DNA of 64,000 bases from Tessaracoccus sp. MC1865 (lineage in GTDB: Bacteria; Actinomycetota; Actinomycetes; Propionibacteriales; Propionibacteriaceae). The position numbers and the translations under genes were made by a program. The stretch is from NCBI RefSeq assembly GCF_017815535.1, contig NZ_CP072596.1:682001-746000 (forward strand). Direction: 5' to 3'. Under the pieces are notes generated by a model, which saw only the letters and a list, made by a program, of their open reading frames with translations, searched no databases and had not been told where the DNA came from. Below, in pieces: positions 49,901 to 58,388 of the stretch. Numbering within the stretch: the first letter of the stretch is position 1; every line of letters begins with the position of its first letter.

Positions 49901-50475
49901 TGGCCATCGCCATGCGCGACCTCGAACTCCGCGGTGCCGGCAACCTCCTGGGCGAGGACCAGTCCGGCCACATCGAAGGCGTCGGGTTCGACATGTACCT
50001 GCGCATGGTCGGCGAGGCCGTGGCCAACTGGCGCGGCGTCGACACGGAGCCGGAGCCGACGATGCGGGTGGAGATCCCCGTCGACGCGCACCTCCCGGAC
50101 GACTACATCACCTCGGAGCGGCTGCGGCTGGAGATGTACAAGCAGATCGCCGAGATCCGCACGGCGGCAGACATCGATGCCGTGCGCGCCGAACTGCTCG
50201 ACCGCTACGGCGAACTGCCGTCCCCCGTCGAGCAGTTGCTCGGGGTGGCGGCGCTGCGCAACCTCGCCCGGGAGCACGGGATCCAGGAGATCGTGCCGCA
50301 GGGCAAGGTGATCCGCCTCTCGCCGTTGTCGCTGCCGGAATCGAAGCAGCTGCGCCTCAACCGCCTGTACCCGGGCTCGGTGATCAAGTCGTCCAACGAA
50401 CAGATCCTCGTGCCGAAACCGGATGGCGACCACCTCACCTGGGTCACCACGTTGCTGACCCAACTGTTCGCCTGA
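46975..50475 (+). CDS. mfd: Transcription-repair coupling factor Mfd
   Basis: A 1166-residue ATP-dependent DNA translocase that removes stalled RNA polymerase at lesions and recruits UvrA. It has the UvrB-like N-terminal region (YYPAWETLPHERLSPRADTV, GGIVDIFPPTADHPVRVDFF), the polymerase-interacting domain (AGDPVVHEQHGVGRFVELLQ), the helicase motor with Walker A GDVGFGKTEIAVRAAFK and motif II DEEQRFG, SATPIPRTL, VCTTIVESGLNIQSANTLII, QLRGRVGRSRERGYAYF, and the TRCF C-terminal domain. GTG at 46975 follows GGAAGGATTGACACC and removes a spurious low-complexity upstream extension. Confidence 0.96.
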   Translation: MKYPGLLQALEASEGFQYTLADARRSGVTTLDVTTVGSFFPFLTSAIAEESGRTVLLITSTYREAEQLTSELAGHLGEDAVEYYPAWETLPHERLSPRADTVGRRLAVLRRLAGHDEEPAPKVVVAPVRSVLQPQVQGLADMAPVRIAVGETYELGTLLADLAGAAYNRVDMVERRGEFAVRGGIVDIFPPTADHPVRVDFFGDEVDEIRYFTVADQRSTGDTATVVVAPPCRELLLTTTVRNRAKRLAAAHPELADMLTRIGEGQAAEGMEALIPVLVEGLELLVDVLPKGSLILAASPELIRTRAAELVATSQEFLEASWAAAAGGGSSPIDLGASAYWALGDVRQHALESGHRWWSLSPFMAAPGAEEDGPAVPEAASVHSRSLDITAGEGFRGDTDAAVTHIRTRLADGWKVVLTVEGQGLATRLVELLGDAGIAASIDDLAEAPAAGRVTIVLSPQRHGWRAEGPKLEVITAGELTGQVELDRSERKLPQRRKPTIQPLELKAGDPVVHEQHGVGRFVELLQRTVQGNTRDYLVIEYAASKRGHPGDRLFVPMDQLDQLSRYVGAEAPTLDKMGGADWTKRKAKARKAVREISAELIKLYAARQATKGHAFGPDTTWQRELEDAFSYVETHDQLSAITEVKHDMEQLVPMDRLICGDVGFGKTEIAVRAAFKAVQDGKQVAVLVPTTLLVTQHYQTFASRFAGFPVQLAQLSRFQSDAEAKKVVDGLAAGRIDVVIGTHRLLGKEIQFKDLGLVVIDEEQRFGVEHKERLKSMRVNVDVLSMSATPIPRTLEIAITGIREMSVIATPPEERHPVLTFAGPYDDGQVKAAIRRELAREGQVFFVHNRVGTIEKTAAHLRELIPEARIATAHGQMNEHRLEAVMQDFWERRADVLVCTTIVESGLNIQSANTLIIDSADKMGLSQLHQLRGRVGRSRERGYAYFLYPADKTLTEASHERLATMAANTELGSGMAIAMRDLELRGAGNLLGEDQSGHIEGVGFDMYLRMVGEAVANWRGVDTEPEPTMRVEIPVDAHLPDDYITSERLRLEMYKQIAEIRTAADIDAVRAELLDRYGELPSPVEQLLGVAALRNLAREHGIQEIVPQGKVIRLSPLSLPESKQLRLNRLYPGSVIKSSNEQILVPKPDGDHLTWVTTLLTQLFA

Positions 50476-50525
50476 GCCTCGAGGCCCAGGGCCGGTCGGC
50501 TTCGGGACCGCGGGTGGGCCTGCGG

Positions 50526-50531
50526 TAGGCT
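50526..50531 (+). promoter_or_regulatory. -10 element (TAGGCT) for the SurA-like lipoprotein and mazG genes
   Basis: TAGGCT lies 48 bases before the lipoprotein ATG, with a GAGAGGA ribosome binding site downstream. It repeats the hexamer seen before rsmI, rplY and eno. Confidence 0.4.
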
Positions 50532-50573
50532 GAGCGAGGTGCCTGTGCACCCCCGTAGTTCGAGAGGACCCAG

Positions 50574-51080
50574 ATGAAGTTCACGCGTCTCGCGCCCGCC
50601 GTCGCCGCTGTCGCCGCCGTCGGTCTCCTGGCTGGTTGCAGCCCCACCGCCGGCACCGCGCTGGTCGTGGACGGCAACCGGTACACGGAGAGCGAAGTCA
50701 CCCAGATCGTCGACGGTTGCGCCGAGGCCCTGCAGGTGGCGCCGGACCAGCTGCGTCGCCAGGGTGTCGTCGGCACGCTGCTGCTGGGCGGCCTGTTCGA
50801 CTCCTTCGGTGCTGAGATCTCCGAGGAGGACCTCCGCGCCGCAGGTGCGCAGAGCGCGCAGGGTTCGGAGCAGCTCTTCTCGGTGGAGGACTGCAAGCCC
50901 CTGGCCCTCGCCAACGTCAAGACCACCATGCTCGGCCAGCTCGAGCCGCAGTTCGTCGAGGAGGCCGCCAACAACCTCGACGTGCAGCTCAACCCCCGCT
51001 ACGGCAAGTGGGAGCCCTGGACGCAGCAGCTGCTCAACACGTCGGGCTCGCTGTCGGAACCGGTCGTCGCGATCCAGTGA
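50574..51080 (+). CDS. SurA N-terminal-like lipoprotein
   Basis: A 168-residue exported lipoprotein: MKFTRLAP, a hydrophobic core, then the lipobox LLAGC at residues 17-21. The mature part begins TAGTALVVDGNRYTESEVTQ, the opening of SurA/PrsA-type chaperones, but the protein ends before any rotamase domain. Position between mfd and mazG is conserved in actinobacteria, where the protein is an uncharacterised relative of periplasmic chaperones. The ATG is preceded by GAGAGGA. Its stop overlaps mazG by four bases (GTGA). Confidence 0.75.
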   Translation: MKFTRLAPAVAAVAAVGLLAGCSPTAGTALVVDGNRYTESEVTQIVDGCAEALQVAPDQLRRQGVVGTLLLGGLFDSFGAEISEEDLRAAGAQSAQGSEQLFSVEDCKPLALANVKTTMLGQLEPQFVEEAANNLDVQLNPRYGKWEPWTQQLLNTSGSLSEPVVAIQ

Positions 51081-51697
51081 CCTCAGAGCTGGAGCGACTG
51101 CGCCAGGTGATGGCGGAACTACGGGTGAAATGCCCGTGGGACGCCGAACAGACCCACCGCTCGCTGCTCAACCACCTCATCGAAGAGGCCTGTGAGGTGG
51201 TGGACGCGGTTGAGGCCGGGTCAGACACCGAACTGGTGGAGGAACTCGGCGACCTCCTCCTGCAGGTGTACTTCCACGCCCAGATCGCCACGGACGAGGG
51301 CCGCTTCACGCTCGACGACGTGGCCCGGGGCATCTCGGACAAGCTCATCAGCCGCCACCCCCACGTGTTCGGCGATGCGGAGATCCCGCAGGACATGTGG
51401 CAGAACTGGGAGGAACGCAAGCGTGCCGAGAAGGGCCGCACCTCCGCCCTCGACGGCATCGCCGAATCGCTGAGCGTGATCGGCCGGGCCCACAAAGTGG
51501 TCTCGCGGACACGTTCGCACGCAGTGGATATCGAACTGCCTTCCGAACCCATCGACGAGGCCACCGTAGGGCGGGAGATCCTCGCGCTCATCGCGCGAGC
51601 CCAGGCCAACGGGATCGACGCGGACGCCGCTGCCCGGCAGGCGCTCCGCAGCCTCGAAGCCCAGATCCGGGCCACTGAACCCACCACCCATCAATAG
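51077..51697 (+). CDS. mazG: Nucleoside triphosphate pyrophosphohydrolase MazG
   Basis: A 206-residue enzyme that hydrolyses nucleoside triphosphates to monophosphates, cleaning the nucleotide pool. The helical MazG core has CPWDAEQTHRSLLNHLIEEA, EVVDAVEAGS, then ELVEELGDLLLQVYFHAQIA with the EExxE and ExxD metal-binding acids; KLISRHPHVFGD and NWEERKRAEKGR follow. Only one full domain is present, as in shorter actinobacterial forms, with a degenerate C-terminal half. GTG at 51077 overlaps the upstream stop. Confidence 0.9.
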   Translation: MTSELERLRQVMAELRVKCPWDAEQTHRSLLNHLIEEACEVVDAVEAGSDTELVEELGDLLLQVYFHAQIATDEGRFTLDDVARGISDKLISRHPHVFGDAEIPQDMWQNWEERKRAEKGRTSALDGIAESLSVIGRAHKVVSRTRSHAVDIELPSEPIDEATVGREILALIARAQANGIDADAAARQALRSLEAQIRATEPTTHQ

Positions 51698-51745
51698 GGC
51701 CTGAATCCCGGCTGCCCCGGCGCGGGAGACCGAACCAGTTACAGC

Positions 51746-51751
51746 TAGGCT
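51746..51751 (+). promoter_or_regulatory. -10 element (TAGGCT) of eno
   Basis: TAGGCT lies 37 bases before the eno ATG, with GAAAGGGACC as ribosome binding site. No clear -35 box is present. Confidence 0.45.
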
Positions 51752-51787
51752 TGGGCCCGAGAGACGACTTTTTGAAAGGGACCTTAA

Positions 51788-53068
<1,281 letters not shown>

Positions 53069-53087
53069 TCACCTGAAGTGACACAAG

Positions 53088-53128
53088 GGCCCCGGAGTAG
53101 CGCTGCTACTCCGGGGCCGTTTGTCTTT
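53088..53128 (+). terminator. Rho-independent terminator after eno
   Basis: A perfect 14-bp stem (GGCCCCGGAGTAGC and its complement) with a GCT loop is followed by GTTTGTCTTT. It is the clearest intrinsic terminator in the window. Confidence 0.9.
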
Positions 53129-53171
53129 GGGGCACACGCGAGTCGATTCCGGTGCCCGCAAGGACATACGG

Positions 53172-53177
53172 CAGACT
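53172..53177 (+). promoter_or_regulatory. -10-like element (CAGACT) before ftsB
   Basis: CAGACT is followed by six bases and the GTG at 53184. The TetR gene at 7950 shows the same hexamer and spacing. It supports the long form of the FtsB-like protein. Confidence 0.35.
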
Positions 53178-53183
53178 GGGCGG

Positions 53184-53750
53184 GTGGCTCAATCACCCCG
53201 TTCCAGGCAGGCCAATCCCGGCCCCGGCCGCGGCACCCCGAGGTCGCGCACGTCGGCGCGCCCGGGTGAACGCAGCCGCAAGCCCCACGTCGAGCCGCTT
53301 CCCGAGCAGGAGGTGTCGAGGGCGATGAGCGCACGGCCCGCGGCGCAACCGCGCGCCAGCCGGGCCATGACCGCCACCTGGCGGCTCGCCGTCCTCCTCG
53401 TCGTCATCGCCGGGATCGGCCTGGTGCTCGCCCATTCGCTGCGCGTCTACTTCGCGCAGGCGCAGGAACTGGCCGCAGTCCGGGCGGAGATCGCCGCGGA
53501 ACGCGACAGGATCGCGGACATGGAGGACCAGCTGGAGCGCTGGGAAGATCCCGAATACGTTCGCTCCATCGCCCGGGTCCGGCTGGGCTGGGTGATGCCG
53601 GGCGAGGTGGGCTACCGCGTCATCGACGCCGACGGCAACCCGCTCGAAGGGGCCACCATGACGGAGCAGGAGCCCGAGTTGCAGGGCGAGTGGTACGAGA
53701 AGATGTGGACGTCCGTGAAGCTCACGGACACCCCGGCGGAGGAGGAGTAG
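53184..53750 (+). CDS. ftsB: Septum formation initiator FtsB/DivIC-like protein
   Basis: A 188-residue bitopic division protein. A basic, proline-rich cytoplasmic N-terminus (about 65 residues) precedes a single membrane helix (WRLAVLLVVIAGIGLVLAHS) and a coiled coil (QAQELAAVRAEIAAERDRIA, then DMEDQLERWEDPEYVRSIAR) with the family motif WEDPEYVRSIARVRLGWVMPGE. FtsB bridges FtsQ and FtsL at the septum. GTG at 53184 gives an N-terminus with consistent GC-rich third positions; the ATG at 53325, after AGGAGGTG, is a real alternative. The eno-ftsB-DUF501-ppx order is conserved in actinobacteria. Confidence 0.88.
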   Translation: MAQSPRSRQANPGPGRGTPRSRTSARPGERSRKPHVEPLPEQEVSRAMSARPAAQPRASRAMTATWRLAVLLVVIAGIGLVLAHSLRVYFAQAQELAAVRAEIAAERDRIADMEDQLERWEDPEYVRSIARVRLGWVMPGEVGYRVIDADGNPLEGATMTEQEPELQGEWYEKMWTSVKLTDTPAEEE

Positions 53751-53752
53751 GC

Positions 53753-54244
53753 ATGAGCGGGCCGACGCAGGAAGACCTCGCCATCGTGGAGGCGCAACTC
53801 GGACGCGAGCCCCGCGGTGTCGCCGAGGTGGCGTGGCGCTGCCCCTGCGGCAAGCCGGGCGTCGTCAAGACCGAACCGCGGCTGCCCAACGGCACGCCGT
53901 TCCCCACCACCTATTACCTGACCTGCCCGCGGGCCACGTCGGCCACCTCCACTCTCGAGGCCTCGGGGCTGATGGCGGAGATGACTGAGCGGCTGGCGTC
54001 CGACGAGGAACTCGCCCTCGCCTACCAGCGCGCGCATGAGTCCTACCTGGCAGACCGCGAGACGCTGGGCCACGTCGAGGAGATCGAGGGGATCAGCGCC
54101 GGCGGCATGCCCACCCGCGTGAAGTGCCTGCACGTGCTCGTCGGGCACTCGTTGGCCAAGGGTCCCGGCGTCAACCCCCTCGGCGACGAGGCCGTGGCGG
54201 CGCTCGGCGACTTCTGGCGCGCCCCCTGCCTGGAGGGCGAGTGA
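53753..54244 (+). CDS. DUF501 family protein
   Basis: A 163-residue protein conserved in actinobacteria between ftsB and ppx. It shows QLGREPRGVAEVAWRCPCGK, LPNGTPFPTTYYLTCPRATS, the ALAYQRAHESYLADRE helix, GGMPTRVKCLHVLVGHSLAK and NPLGDEAVAALGDFW, all typical of DUF501. The cysteines (CPC, TCP, KC) could bind metal. The function is unknown. It starts two bases after ftsB with GGAGGAG upstream and overlaps ppx by four bases. Confidence 0.9.
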   Translation: MSGPTQEDLAIVEAQLGREPRGVAEVAWRCPCGKPGVVKTEPRLPNGTPFPTTYYLTCPRATSATSTLEASGLMAEMTERLASDEELALAYQRAHESYLADRETLGHVEEIEGISAGGMPTRVKCLHVLVGHSLAKGPGVNPLGDEAVAALGDFWRAPCLEGE

Positions 54245-55158
54245 CGACCGTCGCCGCGGTGGACTGCGGCACCAACTCCATCCGGCTGCTGATCCTCCGG
54301 AGGGGAGCCGACGGCGCGCTCACCGAACTAGCCCGCGAGGTTCGGCTCGCGAGGCTCGGCCAGGGCGTCGACGCCACGGGGGAGTTCCACCCGGATGCGC
54401 TCCAACGCGCCAACCGGATATTCGAGGAGTTCGCCGCGATCATCGCCGGCGCCGGCGCGGACCGCGTCCGGTTCGTGGCCACCTCGGCCGCGCGTGACGT
54501 GAGCAACCGTGCGGTGTTCGAGGCGAACGTGCGCGACAGGCTGGGCGTGGGGGTGGACGTCATCTCGGGATCCGAGGAGGCACAGCTCTCCACGTTGGGC
54601 GTGCTCAGCGGCGTGAACGTGCAGACACCGTCGTTGGTGTTCGACATCGGCGGCGGCTCCACGGAACTGATCGTGGTGGGGGAGGGGCCGGCCATCCTGT
54701 CCGCCGTCAGCGTCAACATGGGTGCGGTGCGCCTGAAGGAGCGTTTCCTGCCCGGCGACCCGCCTTCGGCGGCGGAGAGCCGGGCGGCGCGGACGTTCAT
54801 CGCGGAGCAACTCGACGGAGCGGGCGTGGATTTCGGGTCGCTCGCTGCTGCCGTGGGTGTCGCCGGTACGGTCACCAGTTTCGCGGCGGCCAAGCTCGGG
54901 CTGGAGACCTATCACCGCGAGTCGGTGCACGAAACGGTCCTGGCCCGGGGCGACATCGAAGCCATCCTCAACCACTGGCTCACTCAGCCGGCTGCGGTGA
55001 CGGCCGAAGAACCCTGCATGCATCCGCTGCGCGCAGCGGTGATCGGCGCGGGCGGCCTGATCCTCGACGAAATCTCCAGCCGCGTCCCCGGCGGGAGCGT
55101 GTTGGTGAGCGAGACCGACATCCTCGACGGCATCGCGCTGGGTCTGTTGGAGCAGTGA
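54241..55158 (+). CDS. ppx: Ppx/GppA-type exopolyphosphatase
   Basis: A 305-residue member of the ASKHA superfamily that hydrolyses polyphosphate or pppGpp. It has phosphate-1 AAVDCGTNSIRLLILRR, FVATSAARDVSNRAVF, SGSEEAQLSTLGVLSG, phosphate-2 VFDIGGGSTELIVVGEG, VSVNMGAVRLKERF and the adenosine-like motif VGVAGTVTSFAAAKLGL. It lacks the C-terminal HD-like domain of E. coli Ppx, as in the short mycobacterial form. GTG at 54241 overlaps the DUF501 stop and its own stop overlaps the next start. Confidence 0.9.
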   Translation: MTTVAAVDCGTNSIRLLILRRGADGALTELAREVRLARLGQGVDATGEFHPDALQRANRIFEEFAAIIAGAGADRVRFVATSAARDVSNRAVFEANVRDRLGVGVDVISGSEEAQLSTLGVLSGVNVQTPSLVFDIGGGSTELIVVGEGPAILSAVSVNMGAVRLKERFLPGDPPSAAESRAARTFIAEQLDGAGVDFGSLAAAVGVAGTVTSFAAAKLGLETYHRESVHETVLARGDIEAILNHWLTQPAAVTAEEPCMHPLRAAVIGAGGLILDEISSRVPGGSVLVSETDILDGIALGLLEQ

Positions 55159-56156
55159 TGCTGCCCACCCTCCCCATCGTGCAGGCGCCCATGGCGGGTG
55201 TGCAGGGGAGTGCCCTGGCGTTGGCGGTCGGACGCACCGGTGCGCTGGGCTCATTGCCTGCGGCCATGCTGAGCGACGACGAGCTGGCCGCCGAACTGAC
55301 CGTGCTGGAGGGCGCCGACGTGCCCTACAGCGTCAACTTCTTCGCTCACCACGCGCCCCAGCCGGATCCGGTCAGGGAGGACGCCTGGCTCGCTGCACTC
55401 GCCCCCTACCGCGAGGAGTACGGGGTGGCCGAGAGCGGCGGCGGGGCCCCCCGCCGGCCGTTCAACGCACACATCTGCGACGCCATCGAGCCCTTCGCGC
55501 CGCCCATCGTGAGTTTCCACTTCGGCCTGCCCCACGAGGGCCTGCTGCGCCGGGTGAAGGCCTGGGGCGCGGTGGTCGTGAGCACCGCGACCACCGTCGA
55601 TGAGGCGCGCTGGCTCGTGGAACACGGGGCGGACGCGGTGATCGCCCAGGGCATCGAGGCAGGCGGGCACCGGGGCAACTTCCTGTCGGACGACCTGTCG
55701 CTGCACCTCCCCACCCTGGAGCTGGTGCGCGCGGTTCGTGGCTCGGTCACCTGCCCGGTCATCGCGGCCGGCGGCATCACGACGGCCGCCGACGTGCAGG
55801 CGGCGCTCGCCGCTGGGGCGGTGTCGGTCCAGGCAGGGACCGCGTTCCTGCTGGCCGATGAGACCACCGCGTCGCCGATGCACCGCGACGCCATCCTGCG
55901 TCCGCATGACACCGTGATCACCACGGCGCTCACCGGCCGGCCTGCGCGGGGGATCCCCAACCGGCTCGTGCTGGAGTTGGGCGAATTCCCCGAGGCGGTT
56001 CCTCCGTTCCCGCTGGCGGCCGGGCCCCTGGCCCCGCTGCGCGCAGCAGCAGAGGCTCAGGGCCGCACGGACTTCACGCCCCTGTGGTGCGGGATGAACA
56101 CCGACGGCGTGCGCGCTGCGCCGGCCGCGGCGATCGTCGAGTCGCTGCTCGGCTGA
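55158..56156 (+). CDS. Nitronate monooxygenase (NMO/2-nitropropane dioxygenase family)
   Basis: A 332-residue flavoprotein barrel. It opens PIVQAPMAGVQGSALALAVG, has PYSVNFFAHHAPQP, VSFHFGLPHEGLLRRVKAWG, AVIAQGIEAGGHRGNF with the catalytic histidine region, PVIAAGGITTAADVQAALAA and AGTAFLLADETTASP for FMN phosphate. It belongs to the class I NMO group that oxidises alkyl nitronates such as propionate-3-nitronate. The ATG overlaps the ppx stop by one base. A bidirectional hairpin follows. Confidence 0.9.
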   Translation: MLPTLPIVQAPMAGVQGSALALAVGRTGALGSLPAAMLSDDELAAELTVLEGADVPYSVNFFAHHAPQPDPVREDAWLAALAPYREEYGVAESGGGAPRRPFNAHICDAIEPFAPPIVSFHFGLPHEGLLRRVKAWGAVVVSTATTVDEARWLVEHGADAVIAQGIEAGGHRGNFLSDDLSLHLPTLELVRAVRGSVTCPVIAAGGITTAADVQAALAAGAVSVQAGTAFLLADETTASPMHRDAILRPHDTVITTALTGRPARGIPNRLVLELGEFPEAVPPFPLAAGPLAPLRAAAEAQGRTDFTPLWCGMNTDGVRAAPAAAIVESLLG

Positions 56157-56165
56157 CGGCACACA

Positions 56166-56203
56166 GAGAGCCGGTGTGCGGAAGTCTCCGCACACCGGCT
56201 CTC
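56166..56203. terminator. Bidirectional hairpin between the nitronate monooxygenase and flotillin genes
   Basis: A perfect 17-bp stem (GAGAGCCGGTGTGCGGA and its complement) with an AGTC loop lies in the 59-base gap between two convergent stops. It can serve both strands. Confidence 0.85.
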
Positions 56204-56215
56204 GTGCGTTGGGCG

Positions 56216-57664
56216 TTACTCGGCCGGGGTGGCGGTGCCCTGGAGCGCGCCGTTGGCCTTGCCGGCCATCCGGTCGAGCACGGCCGTCAGGTCGTAGCCG
56301 GTGGTGTCCTTGACCATCTGCATGGTCTGCATGACGTTCTCCGTGACCTGGCGGGGCAGCACCGAAGCGCCGTCGGTGGACACAACCGTGAGCTTGTCGA
56401 TGTTGCCCAGCGGGGCGGCCACCTTCTCGGCCATCTGGGGCAGCACCTCGATCAGCATCTGCAGGACGGCGGCCTCGTTGTAGTGCGCGAACGCCTCGGC
56501 ACGCTTGTCCATCGCCTCGGCCTCAGCCTGGCCGACGGCCAGCACCGCGGCGGCCTTCGCCTCGCCTTCAGCGCGGACGGCGTCGGCCTCGGCCACTCGG
56601 CGGGACTTCTCGCCGACACCGGTGAGGCGCTGGCGCTCCGCTTCGGCCTCTGCCTGGGCGATGGCCGCGGCCTTCTGGGCCTCGGCCTGGAAAATGGCGG
56701 CGTTGCGCTGTGCCTCTGCAGCGGTCTCGACGCGGTACCGCTCGGCATCTGCCGGGCGACGCACCTCGGTGTCCAGTTGGCGTTCCTTCAGCGCGGCCTG
56801 CGCGACGGCGACCTTCTCCTGCTCGAGGAGGACCGCCTGGTCACGGTCTGCCTGGGCGAGGGGGCCGGCGGACGCGGCGGTGGCCCTGGCGGCGTCGGTC
56901 TCCGACTGGATCTCGGCTTTCTTCAGCACGAGTGCCCGCTGGGAGATGGCGATCTCCTGCTCCGCGGCGATCTGCGCCTGCTCGGCCTCACGTCGGGCCT
57001 CGGCCTCGGCGACGGCGGCGAGCCGGCCCAGCTTGGCCGACTCCGGGCGTCCGAGGTCCGACAGGTAGGTGCCGTCGTCGGAGATGTCCTGGATCTGGAA
57101 GGTGTCGAGCACGAGGCCCTGCCCCGTCAGCGACGACTCGGACTCGTCTGTGACCCGCTGCGCGAACGCAGCGCGGTCACGGATGATCTGCTCCACCGTC
57201 AGCGAGCCGACGATCGAACGGAGCGAGCCCGCGAGGGTCTCCTGGGTGAAGGTCTCGATCTCGTCCTGCTGCCCGAGGAAACGCTGCGCGGAGGCCCGGA
57301 TCGAGTCCTCGTTGCCGCCCACCTTGACGATCGCCACACCGTCGACGTTGAGCTTGATGCCCTGGCCGGAGACGGCGTTGCGGATGGTGATCATGATGCG
57401 GCGCGACGACAGGTCGAGCGTGTGCAGGCGCTGGATGAACGGGACGACGAACACGCCACCGCCCATGACGACCTTCTGGCCGCTCAGGTCCGTCGACACG
57501 AGACCGGTCTCGGGATTGCGGACCTCCCTGCCCTTGCGGCCGGTGATGATGAAGGCTTCGTTCGGCTTGGCCACCTTGTACCTGCTGGCGATCAGCAGGC
57601 CGATCAGCACGAGAAGGATGATGAGGCCGAGGATTGCGGTGACTACGGGACTTAAGCCGGGCAT
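56216..57664 (-). CDS. Flotillin-like SPFH-domain protein
   Basis: A 482-residue membrane-associated scaffold protein. One N-terminal helix (VVTAILGLIILLVLIGLLIA) is followed by the SPFH/band-7 domain (YKVAKPNEAFIITGRKG, VVMGGGVFVVPFIQRLHTLD, IKLNVDGVAIVKVGG) and a long alanine- and glutamate-rich coiled coil (about 200-400) typical of flotillins. The ATG at 57664 follows GAAAGG; the longer upstream frame is proline-rich noise. It pairs with the NfeD-like gene upstream, the usual flotillin-NfeD operon that organises membrane microdomains. Confidence 0.92.
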   Translation of the reverse strand: MPGLSPVVTAILGLIILLVLIGLLIASRYKVAKPNEAFIITGRKGREVRNPETGLVSTDLSGQKVVMGGGVFVVPFIQRLHTLDLSSRRIMITIRNAVSGQGIKLNVDGVAIVKVGGNEDSIRASAQRFLGQQDEIETFTQETLAGSLRSIVGSLTVEQIIRDRAAFAQRVTDESESSLTGQGLVLDTFQIQDISDDGTYLSDLGRPESAKLGRLAAVAEAEARREAEQAQIAAEQEIAISQRALVLKKAEIQSETDAARATAASAGPLAQADRDQAVLLEQEKVAVAQAALKERQLDTEVRRPADAERYRVETAAEAQRNAAIFQAEAQKAAAIAQAEAEAERQRLTGVGEKSRRVAEADAVRAEGEAKAAAVLAVGQAEAEAMDKRAEAFAHYNEAAVLQMLIEVLPQMAEKVAAPLGNIDKLTVVSTDGASVLPRQVTENVMQTMQMVKDTTGYDLTAVLDRMAGKANGALQGTATPAE

Positions 57665-57695
57665 GGATGCCTTTCGTTCGGTCTTTGGCTGCAGG

Positions 57696-58214
57696 CTAGG
57701 GAGTGAGTTCGCCGGGGGCGGAGGTGGGCGTGACCTCCACGGCGGTGGGGGAGAGGATGGCCGAGACCCACACTTCATCGCCGGCGGCGACGGGGAGCTC
57801 TGACTTCGCGGCGATCTTGCGCACCTGCCCGCCCACGCTGATGTGGATCTCGCCGTAACCGCCCTGGGGGATGGCCGTGATGACGCGGCCTGAGTAGCCG
57901 ATCATCGAGTCAGACCGGAAGCTGGCCGCATCCTCGCCGCTCTTCAGCGCACGGGTCAGCCGCATGGCGCCCCAGGCGGCCAGCGCGCCGATCACCAGGC
58001 CGGTGACGACGGCGAACACCACGTTGTCGACGAGGCCCAGGCCCAGCGCACCGCCGAACCCGAACGCGCCGATGAAGGCGGAGATGGAGGAGACGGAGAA
58101 GAGGTCCCCGCCGAGGACGTCGAGGTCGAACAGGCCGTCGATCACGTCACCGACGAGCAGGGAAAGCAGGACCAATGCGATACCGACGCCTCCGATGATC
58201 AGAAACGCGGTCAA
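57696..58214 (-). CDS. NfeD-like membrane protein
   Basis: A 172-residue protein with about three membrane helices (FLIIGGVGIALVLLSLLVGD, AFIGAFGFGGALGLGLVDNV, VVFAVVTGLVIGALAAWGAM) and a C-terminal OB-fold-like beta domain (SMIGYSGRVITAIPQGGYGE, IHISVGGQVRKIAAK, GDEVWVSAI) as in short NfeD proteins. The TTG start at 58214 is supported by GGGGAGGGG upstream. A TAGACT hexamer (58249-58244) is a candidate -10. It is co-transcribed with the flotillin gene 31 bases downstream. Confidence 0.85.
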   Translation of the reverse strand: MTAFLIIGGVGIALVLLSLLVGDVIDGLFDLDVLGGDLFSVSSISAFIGAFGFGGALGLGLVDNVVFAVVTGLVIGALAAWGAMRLTRALKSGEDAASFRSDSMIGYSGRVITAIPQGGYGEIHISVGGQVRKIAAKSELPVAAGDEVWVSAILSPTAVEVTPTSAPGELTP

Positions 58215-58300
58215 AGCGGGCCCCTCCCCTTGTGCGAACCCCCAGTCTATCGGGCGCGCAGGTCTCCGTCGGGTGCCGTGGGTCTCTGGCTCATCGTCGC

Positions 58301-58306
58301 TAGACT
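58301..58306 (+). promoter_or_regulatory. -10 element (TAGACT) of the tRNA-Leu gene
   Basis: TAGACT ends eight bases before the mature 5' end of the tRNA, so transcription starts at or just before the tRNA itself. The tRNA-Gln gene has the same hexamer. Confidence 0.45.
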
Positions 58307-58314
58307 TTGGCGTG

Positions 58315-58388
58315 GCCCTCGTAGCCCAATTGGCAGAGGCAGGCGGCTTAAACCCGCTTCAGTACGGGTTCGAGTCCCGTCGGGGGCA
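58315..58388 (+). tRNA. tRNA-Leu (anticodon UAA) with a short variable loop
   Basis: All four arms pair: acceptor GCCCTCG/CGGGGGC, D stem GCC/GGC with loop CAATTGGCAGA, anticodon stem GGCGG/CCGCT around CTTAAAC (anticodon TAA at 58349-58351) and T stem ACGGG/CCCGT around TTCGAGT. The discriminator is A, and the three-pair D stem is the form found in leucine tRNAs. The variable region is only five bases (TCAGT), not the long arm expected of class II leucine tRNAs. No CCA is encoded; the next base is already the stop codon of the convergent gene. Confidence 0.85.

Noticed and set aside
48720-50528. A 602-residue plus-strand open frame in another frame of mfd
   Set aside because: Arginine/proline/glycine-rich translation overlapping the helicase motor of mfd; no independent support.
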